Positions 33,024-45,343 of a DNA stretch of 64,000 bases are shown here, piece by piece. The stretch is from Capsicum annuum (Eukaryota; Streptophyta; Magnoliopsida; Solanales; Solanaceae). Both the position numbers and the translations under genes were made by a program. The notes beneath the pieces are model-generated. The model was not told the origin of the DNA. It searched no databases and saw only the letters and a program-made list of their open reading frames with translations. The DNA is taken from the NCBI RefSeq assembly GCF_002878395.1, contig NC_061114.1, positions 147,255,229 through 147,319,228 on the forward strand. The letters are read 5' to 3'. Position 1 is the stretch's first letter. Every line of letters starts with the position of its first letter.

Positions 33024-34531
33024 TGATGAGTGGTGAATTTACTACTCATTTTTACTCCACTTCCGTGCACACTACTATGATTTGAATGTCTAAATGAGAA
33101 AACTTTGCTATTAAATGCACTAATTTCCACATTTTGCAGGTATATAATTTATGAGATGGAAAAATGTGGATACAATCTGAAAAGTGTCAAAAATGGAGAG
33201 AAGAACTGCACCTAGTAGACCTATAGCAGAATACAGCCTCAATTACTGCGATCGCGGTTAGTCAAGTCAGGTCAAAGGACCACGATTGCAGTGATCTTAA
33301 TGCATTTTCAATTGCTGTGATCGCGCAAAAGATTCCGCGATCACGAACTAGGGGGATTATGCCTAGGGGCAATTATGTCATTTTGGTCAGCCGACCCTAA
33401 AATCCCATTTAAGGCTCACAACCAGTCATATCTTATCATCATTATGATACAACCCCACCTCCCATTGTTAGTTTAGGGTTTTTGTAATTTCTTGGAGCTT
33501 GGAGCTAAATTTGTACTAATCTTGAGCTAAGAAGACATTAAAGTGACTTCTAAGTGGAGAATTGGCAAATCCCATTGAGGATTCATTGAAACTTTAAGTG
33601 TGGTTTGTAGTCTTTAAATTTTTTGAATCAATTTAATGGAGATTTTTCATTTATTTTTGTTTATTATCATTATGAGTAGCTAGTTCTTCCTCTTGGGATT
33701 ATGTTAGAATAAGGTGCAATTATGTGTGGGTTATGATTCATATGTGCATATGCTAGTTTGTTGGTGATGGTTTCTTCTATTGCTTGACTAAATTTGTTGG
33801 GATTTGTAGGTGAAAGCCCTAAATACCCAAATGTATTTAATGGGTGAAAATCCCAAACTCTTGAAAGCTCAAACCATTCTTGAAAGAGGGGTTTGAGTGA
33901 ACTTTTGAAACCCATATCATCCTTGAAAGAGGGATATGGGAACCAAGGCAATAGTAGATAATTTATGGGCATAGTTTGCTAATTCTCACTATCTTAGACA
34001 TAAGGGTGATTATGAGGTTGACTATACCTTGGGTATCATCTTGTAAACAAGGATACCCAATTGAGGTGTTGGGTGGATTTAATTATCACACTCGTTAGGT
34101 ACTCAAAAGGGTCAATGAGTTACATCTTTGAGGTTTCGTTGAAGAACTAGCCCCAAGGACTTTAAACCTAGCCTAACACATCATCAATGATTAGAATTTA
34201 CACCAAATCATCACGTTCCAATACACGACTTGTCCCTAGGAAAGCATAATCCCAAGATCCGTACCTAATTGACTATAATTATTCTTAGTCTCGAATTAGT
34301 CCTTTAGAAGCCCAGGAATTACTTTCAGATTTGAAAATGTTTAACCTCCCTTCTGCACCCAATTTTGACATATTTGTATCTTAGGTTTGAATTTAGTAAG
34401 TACTTATATTTCGAACTTACCCATGCAACACTCACATTATTCCTCATGGATTCAACCCCGACTCTTGTTGGATTATTATATTGACAACGACCGCCTTGCG
34501 CTTAATTTGACATGTAAGTTGAGCGTTATTA
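33024..34531 (+). repeat. LTR of Athila-like element
   Basis: Starts TGATGAGTGGTGAATTTAC and ends ...GAGCGTTATTA, 4 bases before a tRNA-Asp primer site. The terminal words (GACTCTTGTTGGATTATTAT, ACAACGACCGCCTT) are those of plant Athila-type LTRs, from memory. It contains GC-rich words GCGATCGCGG and CCGCGATCACG (33249-33350). No second copy is found in the window. Confidence 0.7.
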
Positions 34532-34535
34532 AAAT

Positions 34536-34553
34536 TGGCACCGTTGACGGGGA
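34536..34553 (+). other. Primer binding site, tRNA-Asp type
   Basis: TGGCACCGTTGACGGGGA differs by two bases from the complement of the tRNA-Asp 3' end, the primer of Athila-type elements. Confidence 0.75.
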
Positions 34554-35890
34554 AAAAATTTGGCGTATTGATTTAGTTTGGAATCTTATCTTTCTTGCTT
34601 TGGTTCAAACTTGTAAATATTTATTTGTGATTTTCTTTTGTTTCTCGTGTTAGGTAGAATTTTTTGTTTTTGTTTATTTGTTAACATGACATCTTGGAAT
34701 GAAAGTGAGTTCAGTAGTTAGAGATCCAATCGTGACAATATATGTCCATATTATAATGGATCCTACTTTTGACAAGATTGTAAATATGCTCCCTGGAGAG
34801 AGATATGTGCACCATCTTGATCTTATATGGGGTATAATTGTTCCCTATGTGGTGGTCGAGATGGACATTGGAGTGATTGTCCAAATGCCCCCTACCCTCG
34901 CTATGCTAACCTAATTGCTAGTTCGTCTTATGGTTTTGATAGGTCTTATGATCAAGAAAAGAAAGAATGAAGCACCAAAAATAGTATTGTTGAAGCAATG
35001 CTTCAACTTATCTTGGATTAGGTGGAATTAATAGGGATAATATATATATCATGCATTAATCCATGGGGGCATGTAAAGAGAAAATCGCGAGGATAGAAGA
35101 AGTGGTTGTGGAGGCTAATCTTTTAGATACGATGAGTGGGCCCACTTTTCAAAAGGAGCTCAATATTGAAGAATCCTTGGTGATTTCCCAACCAATAGAA
35201 TTAACCATTAGAGATGATTCCAAGATTGAGGAAATGGTGCTAGAGTCAAAGAAATAAGTAAAAAAAACCTCTCATGAGAACTCTAGCCCATTCCTGGGTG
35301 AGAATGCTAAGATGGATACAATTCCGGAATTAAGGGAAAGACCCCATTCTAACCATCTTCCAACATTATGCTTGGTGGATTTGATGAAAGTCCATCCATC
35401 CAAGCAAATGATCGATTTTGGAGAGAAGGAATATCATCCTTAAATTTTGGAGTTCGATGTTCCAAATGAGCACATGAGCACCCCACATTCGAAGGCCAAG
35501 GAGCTCAACTTCTGATGTTCAACTAATGGCCTATCAACATTTCAACCATTACCCAAAGAGCCGAATCAGAAATTTGATGCAAAATTAGATAAAAGGTTCA
35601 AGTCCTCGAAGTGGTGTGATAGAACCTGTTTCGTCATTCCCTTGCATTTTCCTAACACACTTCAAAAATATGTTTATAAAAAATTGGGCAGAAAATTCAA
35701 ATCCTCTAAGTGGAGACATAAGTGATGATTACAGAGGCGTTATGACGCAACGTTAAATTAAGCGATTGATCGGAGGCAACCCATTGTTTTTATGTTTACA
35801 TTATTTATTTTTGAATAAGTCACATAATTTTGATGCTTTGTAGGTGCTTTAGATAGGTTGGAGGCCAAAAACAGGGGAAAACCAAGCTTA
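34554..35890 (+). mobile_element. Interior of Athila-like non-autonomous element
   Basis: No pol. A zinc-knuckle-like block, YNCSLCGGRDGHWSDCP, reads at 34833-34885 (spacing C-x2-C-x5-H-x3-C, slightly irregular). An acidic ORF runs 35063-35257 (64 residues, KEKIARIEEVVVEANLL start, coiled-coil-like). At 35726-35784 lies the sequence GCGTTATGACGCAACGTTAA, then GGAGGCAACCCAT. I recall that combination from the 3' region of Athila-type elements. The 3' LTR is missing; sequence breaks at a (TG)n/(TA)n microsatellite. Confidence 0.55.
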
Positions 35891-35904
35891 GAAGTGTAGC
35901 AGCC

Positions 35905-35962
35905 ATGTATGTATGTGTGTGTGTGTATATATACATATATATATAGATATATATATAGACAT
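35905..35962. repeat. (TG)n/(TA)n microsatellite
   Basis: Alternating TG then TA dinucleotides with a few breaks, exactly where the Athila-like interior ends. Confidence 0.85.
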
Positions 35963-38900
35963 ACATATGTACTAGTTTCACGGCATATACAAAATCATGT
36001 AACACATACATTAGCAAAATAAAATCAATGTTATGATAATAAATTTTGAGCAAATGAGAAAAAATGCAAGAATAAAGCCCATGTTTTTGCATATGATATA
36101 TTGTGACTTGTTTGTAGAGGTCTAGACACTTGGCTATTGTCCAATTATACGAAGATGAACAATCAATCATTAATTAGATACATAAAACTCTTTTTTACTT
36201 ATTTTGATTTTGATTTTTTAATCTTGACCAGTACTCTTATATTGATATTGATATCTCACTTGAAAGTGCAGCATGAAGTTGGCCATACAACATGATTTTC
36301 TGTGAAAAAGATTATTTGCTAAGACGGAAAAAGATCACATTAGAGAAACAAATCCTTGCCTCCTTTATTTTCTTATATTATTGTTATTATCATCTTTATT
36401 ATTGTTATTATAACATTATTTAACTTTAGTCACGCACTGTCCAAATTCCTGATCCTACAAACACTGTTTTCGTTTTGTTTTATCAGACCTCTTAATTTGA
36501 TATTTTTCATTAATGCACGATTTAACAATATTTTCAAGCTTCCTAATGTCCATTTATATATAAATAACAAATTGTTATCATTCTTCCCATTTAAATATGC
36601 CCCAACATCCCACTTCCAATAGAAAAGATGGGCACAATAAATGAGAAAGATCGACTTTTAGTCTAAGTCGTAAACATAACTATGTTTTCATTAAGCACTT
36701 ATTTATTAGATTGTACCATTGTAGTGATCAAAACATGATAATATTAACAAGTTTATTTGAAGTCACCATCTCTTAGCATTTATTTTCATTGTTAGCAATA
36801 GCCACAACTAATATATGATGGATTAGTCCTCAAGGCATCTAGTTCTTGTGTTTAAAATAAATGTAGTTCTAGTAGTTGTAGTACCAAACACTTTTTGACA
36901 ACCAAAATCTCTACTCAAAGAATGGAATTACATGAAGTTTAATTCAAAAGAATTTACAATATTAATCTCTTCGCAAAACTTAGTAACACTAATATATCAT
37001 CTTTATCTCCAATATTATTAGTATAACCATTTGATTTTTGCTCACAGTACTTAATGCATCTTAACCTTGGAGTGCCAAGAGATCTCTATCCAGTGCGAAT
37101 CAACACTCCTCCTAGGTGATGGAATGTCTCACTGTTGGTGGAAGAATCAATAGTGTCAATAGCCTTTTTAGACAGTTTCAAGCACGGATATAGAGATTGT
37201 AAGTGAGAACATTGATCCTTAGATGCTTTCTATTTCGGTTATCTTGTGAAGGATTCGACTTCTCATGTAAATTTTTTAATGCGGACTGCGGTGAACACTA
37301 CATTAGCAAAGTAGATGCAGATTGTAACTGCGTAAGTGTAGTAGAAAGACCATAGATTCAATTTATTTTTTTTCTTTGTTGGCTGCCACAAACAATTGTC
37401 CTTTACAACATCTGGTGTATTGGATCCTGAACTTGAGTTGCACCCATATTATTACCACAACCACAACTCCCATTACATGAGTTTTCATTCACCAATGTTC
37501 ACATAAAATGCACCGAAGGAACCACTCCAAAAATCAATTGTAAACTCATTTATTAACACATAAACTACTCATTGGCTGCAACATTCTCTTTTTTTATTAA
37601 ATGCTAAATTATCAATATCTTCCAAAACTCAAAGCAGAGGAGATCGAAAAGTGAGAAGAAAGAGAATAGGTAGATTTAGCTTTTAAAGAGAAAATAAAAT
37701 GGTAGCAATCATCTTAGTGAACCGTGTATTTTGGCTTAGGGGAACATTTTAAATCTCCTCCCATTAACTTAAGCTCCAAAGTGGTGCTTTTGTACTTCTC
37801 TATCACCTTTATGTAAAAGGCATTATAAGTATTTCGAATTAGAATCTATATTAAGTATGAGGGGTAATTTGTTTGAAGGTATTTTCATAATGTAACTTTC
37901 AACTAATGGACTTCCCACTTATAAAATAAGTGTGTGCACCAGGTTGTTAGCATACAAAGTGTTGATCTAATTTTAGAAATGAGGGACAACAACATTATCG
38001 GTCTTCTGATTTTTCAAGTAACAAAAAAGAAGATTCTTGTGAACGTAAGAATAATACATATCAGATTCTTGTGACTCTTCTCCAACAATATGAATGGATG
38101 ACTCTTTCCATTACATTCAACACAATACCCTAGATAAAGTATGACTTTTGATTCAAATATTGCCTAGTATGTTGCGAAAAATCCAAATATAATAAGTAAA
38201 AAGTATACGAAATAGAAATGAAATTTGATTTAAGCACCAAAAGTTGCTTCTTGTTACTAAAACTCACATGTCAATAAGATTAAGATGTTTCAAACTTCAA
38301 TGTTAATATCAATCTAAAGAGCAAAGATTGTGTATTTGTAGGATAAAATGAACCTACATGTACATAGTGAGGACATCAATTTGTCTTGGACCCAAATCTA
38401 CACTATCCTATAATTGTCTAGTCTAGCTGAGACAATTCTGTGGGGTGGCATGTTAGCAAAGTGACTGTATCAAAATGTCCGTCAAGTGTCTGCAACAATT
38501 TTTTTCCCTTGCACGTCTCATATATAGACATAGATATTCTCTAAGACACTCACAATATACTGACCATTTTAGGTATAATTTAGAGCCAAACTTGTTGTCC
38601 TTTTTGTATATGATATTTTTCAAGGTATAGAGATAGAGATAGAGATAGAGATAGACATAAACATATTCAGGTATTTAAAAAAGGGGAATCACCAAATATG
38701 TAGAATATTAATATTATTCTTGAAAATGAAAATAGAGAAGTGGAATGTATTGAATCGCGAAATCAAATAAGGAACACATACAATATGATTTATATTAGTG
38801 AGTGAAACTCCTATTAGGCACATTCAGATCAATAACACAACAGCTATTGAACACGGGTGGACTATTGAAAGTGTATAAAATAAACACAAAAATAACTGTC

Positions 38901-39363
38901 TCTCACATAATTGAAATGTGTGATCATTCTCACACATCAAAGAAGCAAATTAATAATTCACATGGGAAAAATAAGATTTTTTTTAAAAATGCTATATCGA
39001 ACAATTTTTCTTCCCCTCACCCATAACACCCGTGCTCTTCTTTTCACAGCCTCTGGCAAAACCTACCATCCATTAAATAGTTTTGTTTCTTCTTTATTTC
39101 ACCACCGTGATTACCACTACCATCCTTTACCATACCTATCCATATTTATTTCACTACCATTACTATCCTTTATCTCTGACAACAAATAGATATCTTAATA
39201 AACCACACCATTATGTAATGCTTTATGCTAAGTTTCATGGAATCTTCCCTTTCGATGTTGCATCCCAGTTGGATTCTCCAAAAATTCACTATTTTTGAAG
39301 AATCAAACATGCACCCATTGAAATTTTTGAAGAGTTCGAGCAACATAGATGTAATATAACTTC
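35963..39363. other. AT-rich stretch without recognised gene
   Basis: About 3.4 kb. ORFs here are short and composed of Phe/Ile/Leu/Tyr-rich chance frames (for example 36356-36622 and 38802-39189). I see no TE termini. A (AGATAG)n microsatellite lies at 38627-38656. Confidence 0.55.
38627..38656. repeat. (AGATAG)n microsatellite
   Basis: About five hexanucleotide units, uninterrupted. Confidence 0.9.
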
Positions 39364-39517
39364 AGCTCTATAAATTAAATTGAAGTCTCAAGAAACTCTC
39401 ATAAGCAGTTCCCAAATTGTCAGAAGCATTCACAAATCTATTCTATCCATTTGAAAAATGCTCTAGGCAAATACATTTGTGAATGAATTAAAACAAAAGG
39501 ATAAATCTAGACAATTT
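39364..39517. repeat. 154-bp flanking direct repeat, left copy
   Basis: Matches 45344-45497 with about ten differences. It is not part of any copia domain, and the copia sequence starts and stops exactly at the inner edges of the two copies. Confidence 0.85.
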
Positions 39518-40404
39518 AATTGGTGTGAATGAAAAAATGGAGGGACACAACCTTTAAGCAAAAGACATATTGTTTTAGAAAAGATGTGACTATTCAGATA
39601 GTTGTGTCTGTTCAGAAAACGATACAATGTTTTGAATGAACAGACATGACTCTTTCAAAGGATATACCTTTTAAGTGAACCATTGCCATATTTCAGAAGA
39701 CGCATCGGATGACTATATAAACCTTCTTTCATCCATAAGTTTAGAAATGAATGAAAAATTTTCTGAAATAAAAACTCTTCTTGTCTTCAAAACATTCTTT
39801 GTGATCAATCAAATTGTTGAGTGAGTTAGACGAATCCAATTATTTGAGGTACCACTATAGTTGGATTGAAAGTCATTTTATCCTGGAAGAAAGATTCCAA
39901 AACCTCGGATACAGTGAGGGGAATTATTTCTTAAGGAAACTCTATAAAGTCGGGGCACTTGGCTTTATATTTCTATTTCATCTTAATTTTTAAGAAAAAA
40001 ACACACTTCTTAGAAAGATCACTTTGATCTTGTGTTGAGGGTGTTTTTGTACTTCATAGTGTTCTTGTTTTAAACTTGAACTAGTGTTGAAGTTGTTGTG
40101 GCTAAATACAGATTCTTGTACCCAAAAATACATAAAAGACAACAATCTTAAGGAATAAATTTTTTGCAGAATCGGTATTGCTTGTTTTTGGAGATTAAAG
40201 CTTTAAGTTTTCTACTCTGTTTGAACTTAACTAGTGATTCGAAGACATAAAATCTTTATCATAAGTTAAAGATCATTCGATTGATGATTGAAAGTCATAA
40301 AACTTCATCATTAACTATAAACAAGAAGAAGAGTTTAAAGTTGCTTAACTTTATAAGTAGTATTTTGAAAATACTAAGTTTTATTATCTTATGGTGACAT
40401 AAAA
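39518..40404 (+). repeat. Truncated 5' LTR and leader of copia element
   Basis: Copia-type LTR fragment (GGAGGGACACAACC..., TATA box at 39714, then the T-rich part after about 39760), merging into a leader that ends at the Gag ATG (40405). The LTR start is missing and I could not find a clear primer site. The LTR/leader boundary is therefore uncertain (somewhere between 40080 and 40180). Confidence 0.55.
39714..39721 (+). promoter_or_regulatory. LTR TATA box
   Basis: TATATAAA in the copia LTR, in GACTATATAAACC context, with a pyrimidine-rich start region ~25 bases downstream. Likely the old core promoter of the element. Confidence 0.6.
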
Positions 40405-41025
40405 ATGACTAACAAAATTCAAATGCAAGATGTGGCCATGACGGTGGGGGCAACTAGTATTGCCTCAACAAGTCAAGCAAATACTCCGCAACCAATGGCA
40501 CCTATGGAGAAGCCCAAAAAATTTGCGGGCATTGACTTTAAGCGATGACAGCAAAAGATGTTCTTTTACCTCACCACTTTATGCCTTCGAAGGTTCACTA
40601 ATGAGGATGCTACTGAGGTGCCCAAGGGAACCTCGGACAAAGAGCATTTCATGATTGTAGAAGCTTGGAAACACTCGGAATTTCTTTGCAGGAATTATAT
40701 ATTGAGTGGTCTCCAAGACGATCTCTACAATGTTTACAGTGGAACTAAGACATCGAAGGAATTATGGGGGGTACTAGAATGAAAATACAAGACAGGATAT
40801 GGGAATTAAGAAATTCTTTATTGCAAGGTTCTTGGACTTTAAAATAATAGATAGAAAATCGGTTGTCTCTCAAGTGCAAGAATTGCAAGTAATCATTCAC
40901 GATCTCCTAGCAGAAGGTATATCTTTGAAAAATACCTTAGTTGAAAAAATTGAAAATGTCCTTAGTACTCACATAAACTGTTTGTAGGTTTGATTGTGAA
41001 TGATGCATTTCAAGTAGCAGCGATC
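40405..41025 (+). pseudogene. gag: Copia Gag, N-terminal part
   Basis: The ATG at 40405 opens MTNKIQMQDVAMTVGATS, then PMAPMEKPKKFAGIDFKR followed by TGA (40545) where Trp is expected. The Gag helices follow: MFFYLTTL, VEAWKHSEFLCRNYILSGLQDDLYNVY, KTSKELWGVLE, KKFFIARFLDFKI, VSQVQELQVIIHDLLAEG. Frames change near 40785 and 40985 and several stops are present. In this type of copia element Gag leads directly into the protease in one polyprotein. Confidence 0.85.
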
Positions 41026-41842
41026 ATTGAGAAGCTACCACCTATGTGGAAAGACTTCAAAAACTACTTGAAGCACAAACGCAAGGAGATGACTATCGAA
41101 GATCTTATTGTCCGACTACGTATTGAAGAGAATAATAAGGCTATCGAGAGAAGGTCAAAAGGAAATTCTACAGTTAATGGAGCACATATTGTAGAAGATT
41201 ACCAAAACAATTCTAAGAAAAGAAAGAAAGTTGAACAAGGAAGCAATCAACCAAAGAAGAAATTCAAGCTGTGGCAAAATTGACCATATGTCCATGGATT
41301 GTCGTGCCCCTAAGAAAGGCAAGAAAAAGGACCAAGCTAATATGGTTGAGTCCAACAAAGAATGTGATGATCTGTGTGCTATGTTCTCAGAATACAACTT
41401 GGTGGGGAATCCTCGCGAGTGGTGGATGGATTCCGGTGCCACCCGCCATGTTTGTGCCAACAAAGATTTGTTTTTGTCATTCACTCTAGCTCAAGTATAA
41501 GAAATGATCTACATGGCTAAATCCGCTACGGCTAAGGTAGAAGAAATAGGAAAAGTGGGCTTGAAAATGACTTTAGGAAAGGTATTGACACTTAACAATG
41601 TCTTGTATGTTCTGGAGTTACGTAGAAACTTAATTTCTGTTTCACTTCTAGACAAGAACGGATTCAAATATGTAACCATTTCTGGAAAAACTGTTATTAG
41701 CAAAGAAGAAGTGTATGTAGGAAAAGGCTATCTCACCGAGGGCCTTTATAAGATGAATATAATGAATTTTGAAATCAATAAAAATTCAAATTCTTCTTAC
41801 TTGCTTGAGTTTTATAATTTGTGGCATGAGCGTTTAGGCCAT
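41026..41842 (+). pseudogene. Copia Gag C-terminus and protease, tandem copy 1
   Basis: Reads IEKLPPMWKDFKNYLKHKRKEM, the Lys-rich tail, then a damaged zinc knuckle: 14 bases are missing compared with copy 2, removing the first two Cys and shifting the frame (the rest, GKIDHMSMDC, is out of frame). The protease active site WWMDSGATRHVC is present (about 41418), with a stop at 41500. The GKVLTLNNVLYV...NLISVSLLDKNGF block follows, ending at ERLGH, where the sequence returns to the start of the repeat. Confidence 0.85.
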
Positions 41843-42670
41843 TGAGAAGCTGCCACCTATGTGGAAAGAATTCAAAAATACTTGAAGCACAAACGCAAGG
41901 AGATGACTATCGAAGATCTTATTGTCTGATTATGTATTGGAGAGAATAATAATGCTATCGAGTGAAGGTTAAATGGGAATTCTACAGTTAATAGTGCACA
42001 TATTGTAGAAGATGACCAAAACAATTCTAAGAAAAAAAAGAAAGTTGAACAAGGAAGCAATCAACCCAAGAAGAAATTCAAGGGAAAGTGCTTCAATTGT
42101 GGCAAAATTGACCATAAGTCCACGGATTGTCGTGCCCCTAAGAAAGACAAGAAAAAAGACCAAGCTAATATGGTTGAGTCCAACAAAGAATGTGATGACC
42201 TGTGTGCTATGTTCTCAGAATGCAACTTGGTAGGGAATACTCACGAGTGGTGGATAGATTCTGGTGCCACTCGCCATGTTTGTGCCAACAAAGAGTTGTT
42301 TTCATCATTCGCTCCGGCTCAAGTAGAAGAAATGATCTACATGGCTAACTCCGCTATAGCTAAGGTAGAAGGAACATGAAAAGTGGGCTTGAAAATGACT
42401 TTAGGAAAGGTATTGACACTTAACAATGTCTTGTATGTTTCGGAGTTACGTAGGAACTTAATTTCTATTTCACTTCTAGGCAAGAATGGATTCAAATGTG
42501 TAACCATTTCTGGAAAAATTGTAATTAGCAAAGGAGAAGTATATGTAGGAAAAGGCTATCTCACCGAGGGCCTATATAAGATGAATGTAGTGAATATTGA
42601 AATAAATAAAAATTCAAATTCTTCTTACTTGCTTGAGTTTTATAATTTGTGGTATGAACGTTTAGGCCAT
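41843..42670 (+). pseudogene. Copia Gag C-terminus and protease, tandem copy 2
   Basis: Second copy of the same ~820-bp segment. Here the zinc knuckle is complete (CFNCGKIDHKSTDC, about 42090-42130) and the protease active site is WWIDSGATRHVC (about 42247). It carries its own stops (for example 41927 and 42376). The junction between copies (GGCCATTGAGAAG) shares CAT with both parental edges. The sequence after it (GHVNYKTL) continues normally into integrase. Confidence 0.85.
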
Positions 42671-43560
42671 GTTAATTACAAAACGTTATGAAAATTGATT
42701 AACTTCGAGGTTTTGCCAAACTTTAAGTGCAATAAATCACAGTGTCAAATGTGTGTGGAATCAAAGTATGCAAAACATCTTTATAAGTCTGTTGAAAGGA
42801 ATTCCAATCCCTTAGACTTAATACACACTGACATTTGTGATATGAAGTGAACACCATCACGTGGTGAGAAAAAGTATTTCAGAACTTTTATTGATGAATG
42901 CGCTAAATATTATTTTTTCTACTTACTAAATAGTAAGGATGAAGTAATAGATGCATTTAGGTAATACCAAACTGAAGTAGAAAATTAGTTAGAGAAAAAG
43001 ATCAAAATGATAATAAGTATAGGGGCGGAGAATATAAATCTCCCTTCGATGAAATATGTGTAAAGAATGGAATCGTCCATCAAACTACGGCCCCGTATTC
43101 ACCTCAATCTAATGGAATTGTGAAAAGGAAAAACCAGACTTTGAAGGAAATGATGAATACCTTACTTATAAGTTTCAATTTACCACAAAACTTATGGGGG
43201 AAGGCTATCCTTACAACCAATCGTATACTCAATAGGGTTCCCCATAGTAAGACACAATCAATTCCTTATGAGAAATGGAAAGAAAGAAAACCCAACATGA
43301 AAGATTTCAAAGTGTGGGGGTGTCTAGCAAAGGTCCAAGTTTCTATGCCTAAAAGGGTTAAGATAGGACCTAAGACTGTAGATTATGTGTTCATAGGATA
43401 TGCTAAAAGCAGTAAAATATGTCATTTTTTGGTTCATAAATCTGAACATCCAGATATAAATGAAAATACGGTAATTGAATCAGATAATGCTGAATTCTTT
43501 GAAAACATTTACCCGTATAAAATTAGACATGAACAATCTAGTGGAGGATCTAAATGACCT
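42671..43560 (+). pseudogene. pol: Copia integrase
   Basis: The zinc-binding region FKCNKSQCQMC and the SNPLDLIHTDICDM strand carry the first catalytic Asp (about 42825). The second Asp region (KYRGGEYKSPF-like, about 43015-43040) is shifted and damaged. In the third motif, NGIVKRKNQTLKEMMN (about 43111), the catalytic Glu (usually ERKN) is Lys, consistent with GAA to AAA. The C-terminal part is well kept: NLWGKAILTTNRILNRVPHSKTQSIPYEKW, VWGCLAKVQV, KTVDYVFIGYAKSSK. Confidence 0.85.
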
Positions 43561-44500
43561 TGAGATGAACCAAGTGAGAATGTACATAATGAAGAGAATC
43601 CAAAATGTAGTACACGTTAAAGAACTTCTACTATATTTGGATAAGATTTTATAATATTTCTCTTAGAAAATGAGCCTCAAACATTTAAAGAAGCGATGTC
43701 ATTGTCAGACTCATCCTTTTGAAAAGAGGCCGTCAATGGTGAGATTGATTCAATCTTAAGCAGCCACACATGAGAATTGGTTGATATTCCTCCAGGAAAT
43801 AAACCTTTAGGTTCTAAATGGATCTTCAAAAGGAAAATAAAAGCGGATGGTACTATTGACAAATACAAGGAGAGACTTATAGTAAAAGACTTCAAGCAAA
43901 AAAAAGGCCTTGATTACTTTGATATATACTCACCAGTAACAAGGATAACATCAATTCGAATGTTAATTGCCTTGACGGCAGTATATGGTCTTGAAATCCA
44001 TCAAATGGATGTGAAAACCATATTCCTAAATGGAAAATTAGAGGAACAAATTTACATGGAACAACCTGAGAGTTTTGTGGTTCCAGGAAAGGAGAATAAG
44101 GTGTGTAAACTTATTAAGTCATTGTATGGACTAAAGCAAGCACCTAAACAATGGCATGCGAAGTTTGACCAAATCATGTTGGCAAACGGGTTCAAGATAA
44201 ATAAATGTGATAAATATGTTTACATTAAAGACACTCCGAATCACCAATTCATTGTTTATTTATATGTGGATGATATGTTGATCATCAGTAGAGATATTTC
44301 AGACATAAATACAATGAAACAAATGCTCGAAAGCAAGTTCGATATGAAAAACCTTGGAGTTGTGAATGTGATCTTAGGTATAAAAATCCATAGAATTCCA
44401 CAAGGGTTGGCATTGTTACTTCTCATTATATCAAAAAGGTACTTGACAAATTTAAGTATATGGAATTCGATATTGTCAAGACTCCTTTGGATGTGAGCTT
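43561..44500 (+). pseudogene. pol: Copia reverse transcriptase
   Basis: The RT starts at about 43680 (FKEAMS...EIDSI) and is open from 43777: PPGNKPLGSKWIFKRKIK, FKQKKGLDYFDIYSPV, RMLIALTAVYGLEIHQMDVKTIFLNG (first catalytic Asp, with Thr for Ala after it), KSLYGLKQAPKQWHAKFD and the catalytic YLYVDDMLII (about 44260). FDMKNLGVVNVILGIKI follows. A frameshift near 44410-44440 throws the reading off before RNase H. Confidence 0.9.
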
Positions 44501-45235
44501 TGCACTTCAAAAGAATGAAGGTAAAAGTGACTCACAATTGGAGTACGCAAGAGTATTGTGATGTTTAATATATATAATGAATTGTACATGACCAGATATA
44601 GCATGAACTATTAGTAAATTGAGTCGGTACACAAGTAATCCCAACAAAACTCATTGGATGACAAGGAAAAGAGTTTTGGGGTATCTTAAATACACTCAAG
44701 ACTATGCCTTGCATTATAATAAATATCCTGCGATACTTGAAGGATATAGTAATGCAAATTGGATCACCAGATTGAATGAAGTAAAATCCACAAGCGAATA
44801 TGTATTTACTATCGGTGGAGGAGCAGTCTCTTGGAAATCATCCAAACAGATTTGTATTGCTCGCTCTACAATGGAATCTAAATTTATTGCATTGGATAAA
44901 ACCGGTGAAGAAGCAGAATGGCTCTGAAATTTCTTGAAAGATATTCCTTATTGGCCCAAACCAGTGGCACCAGTATGTATACACTGGATAGCCAAGCGGC
45001 AATAGGTAGGACAGGGAGCATGATGTACAACGGTAAATTTCATCACATAAGAAGGAGACATAATATCATTAGAGAACTTCTCTCTAGTGGAATTATCACT
45101 ATTGACTATGTTAAGTCAAAGGATAATGTTTTGGATCCACTTACAAAAGGTCTATCTAGAGAAGGAGTAGAAAGGACATCCAAGAAAATGGGTTTAAGGC
45201 CTAGGACAAGTCAGAATGGCGGTAAATCTACCTAG
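44501..45235 (+). pseudogene. pol: Copia RNase H and C-terminus
   Basis: [34 protein letters not shown] leads to the RNase H strand YSNANWI (Asp of YSDANW is Asn, GAT to AAT). It goes on with [38 protein letters not shown], a shift near 44925, DSQAAIGRTGSMMYNGKFHHIRRRHN and TIDYVKSKDNVLDPLTKGLSREGVERTS. It ends at a TAG (45233). 45236-45343 is the start of the untranslated tail. No polypurine tract or 3' LTR remains. Confidence 0.85.
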
Positions 45236-45343
45236 CAGACTGGAGATCCCAAGAGCTAGGTTCAAGGAGATCAAACAAAGTTGTGTCTGACAGGTTCAAC
45301 ATTATTAATTACCTAACCCATTCTTATGATATAGACAATGTTT

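Noticed and set aside
36356..36622. Hydrophobic 88-residue ORF
   Set aside because: AT-rich low-complexity DNA, with no start context, homologous motif or neighbouring gene signals.
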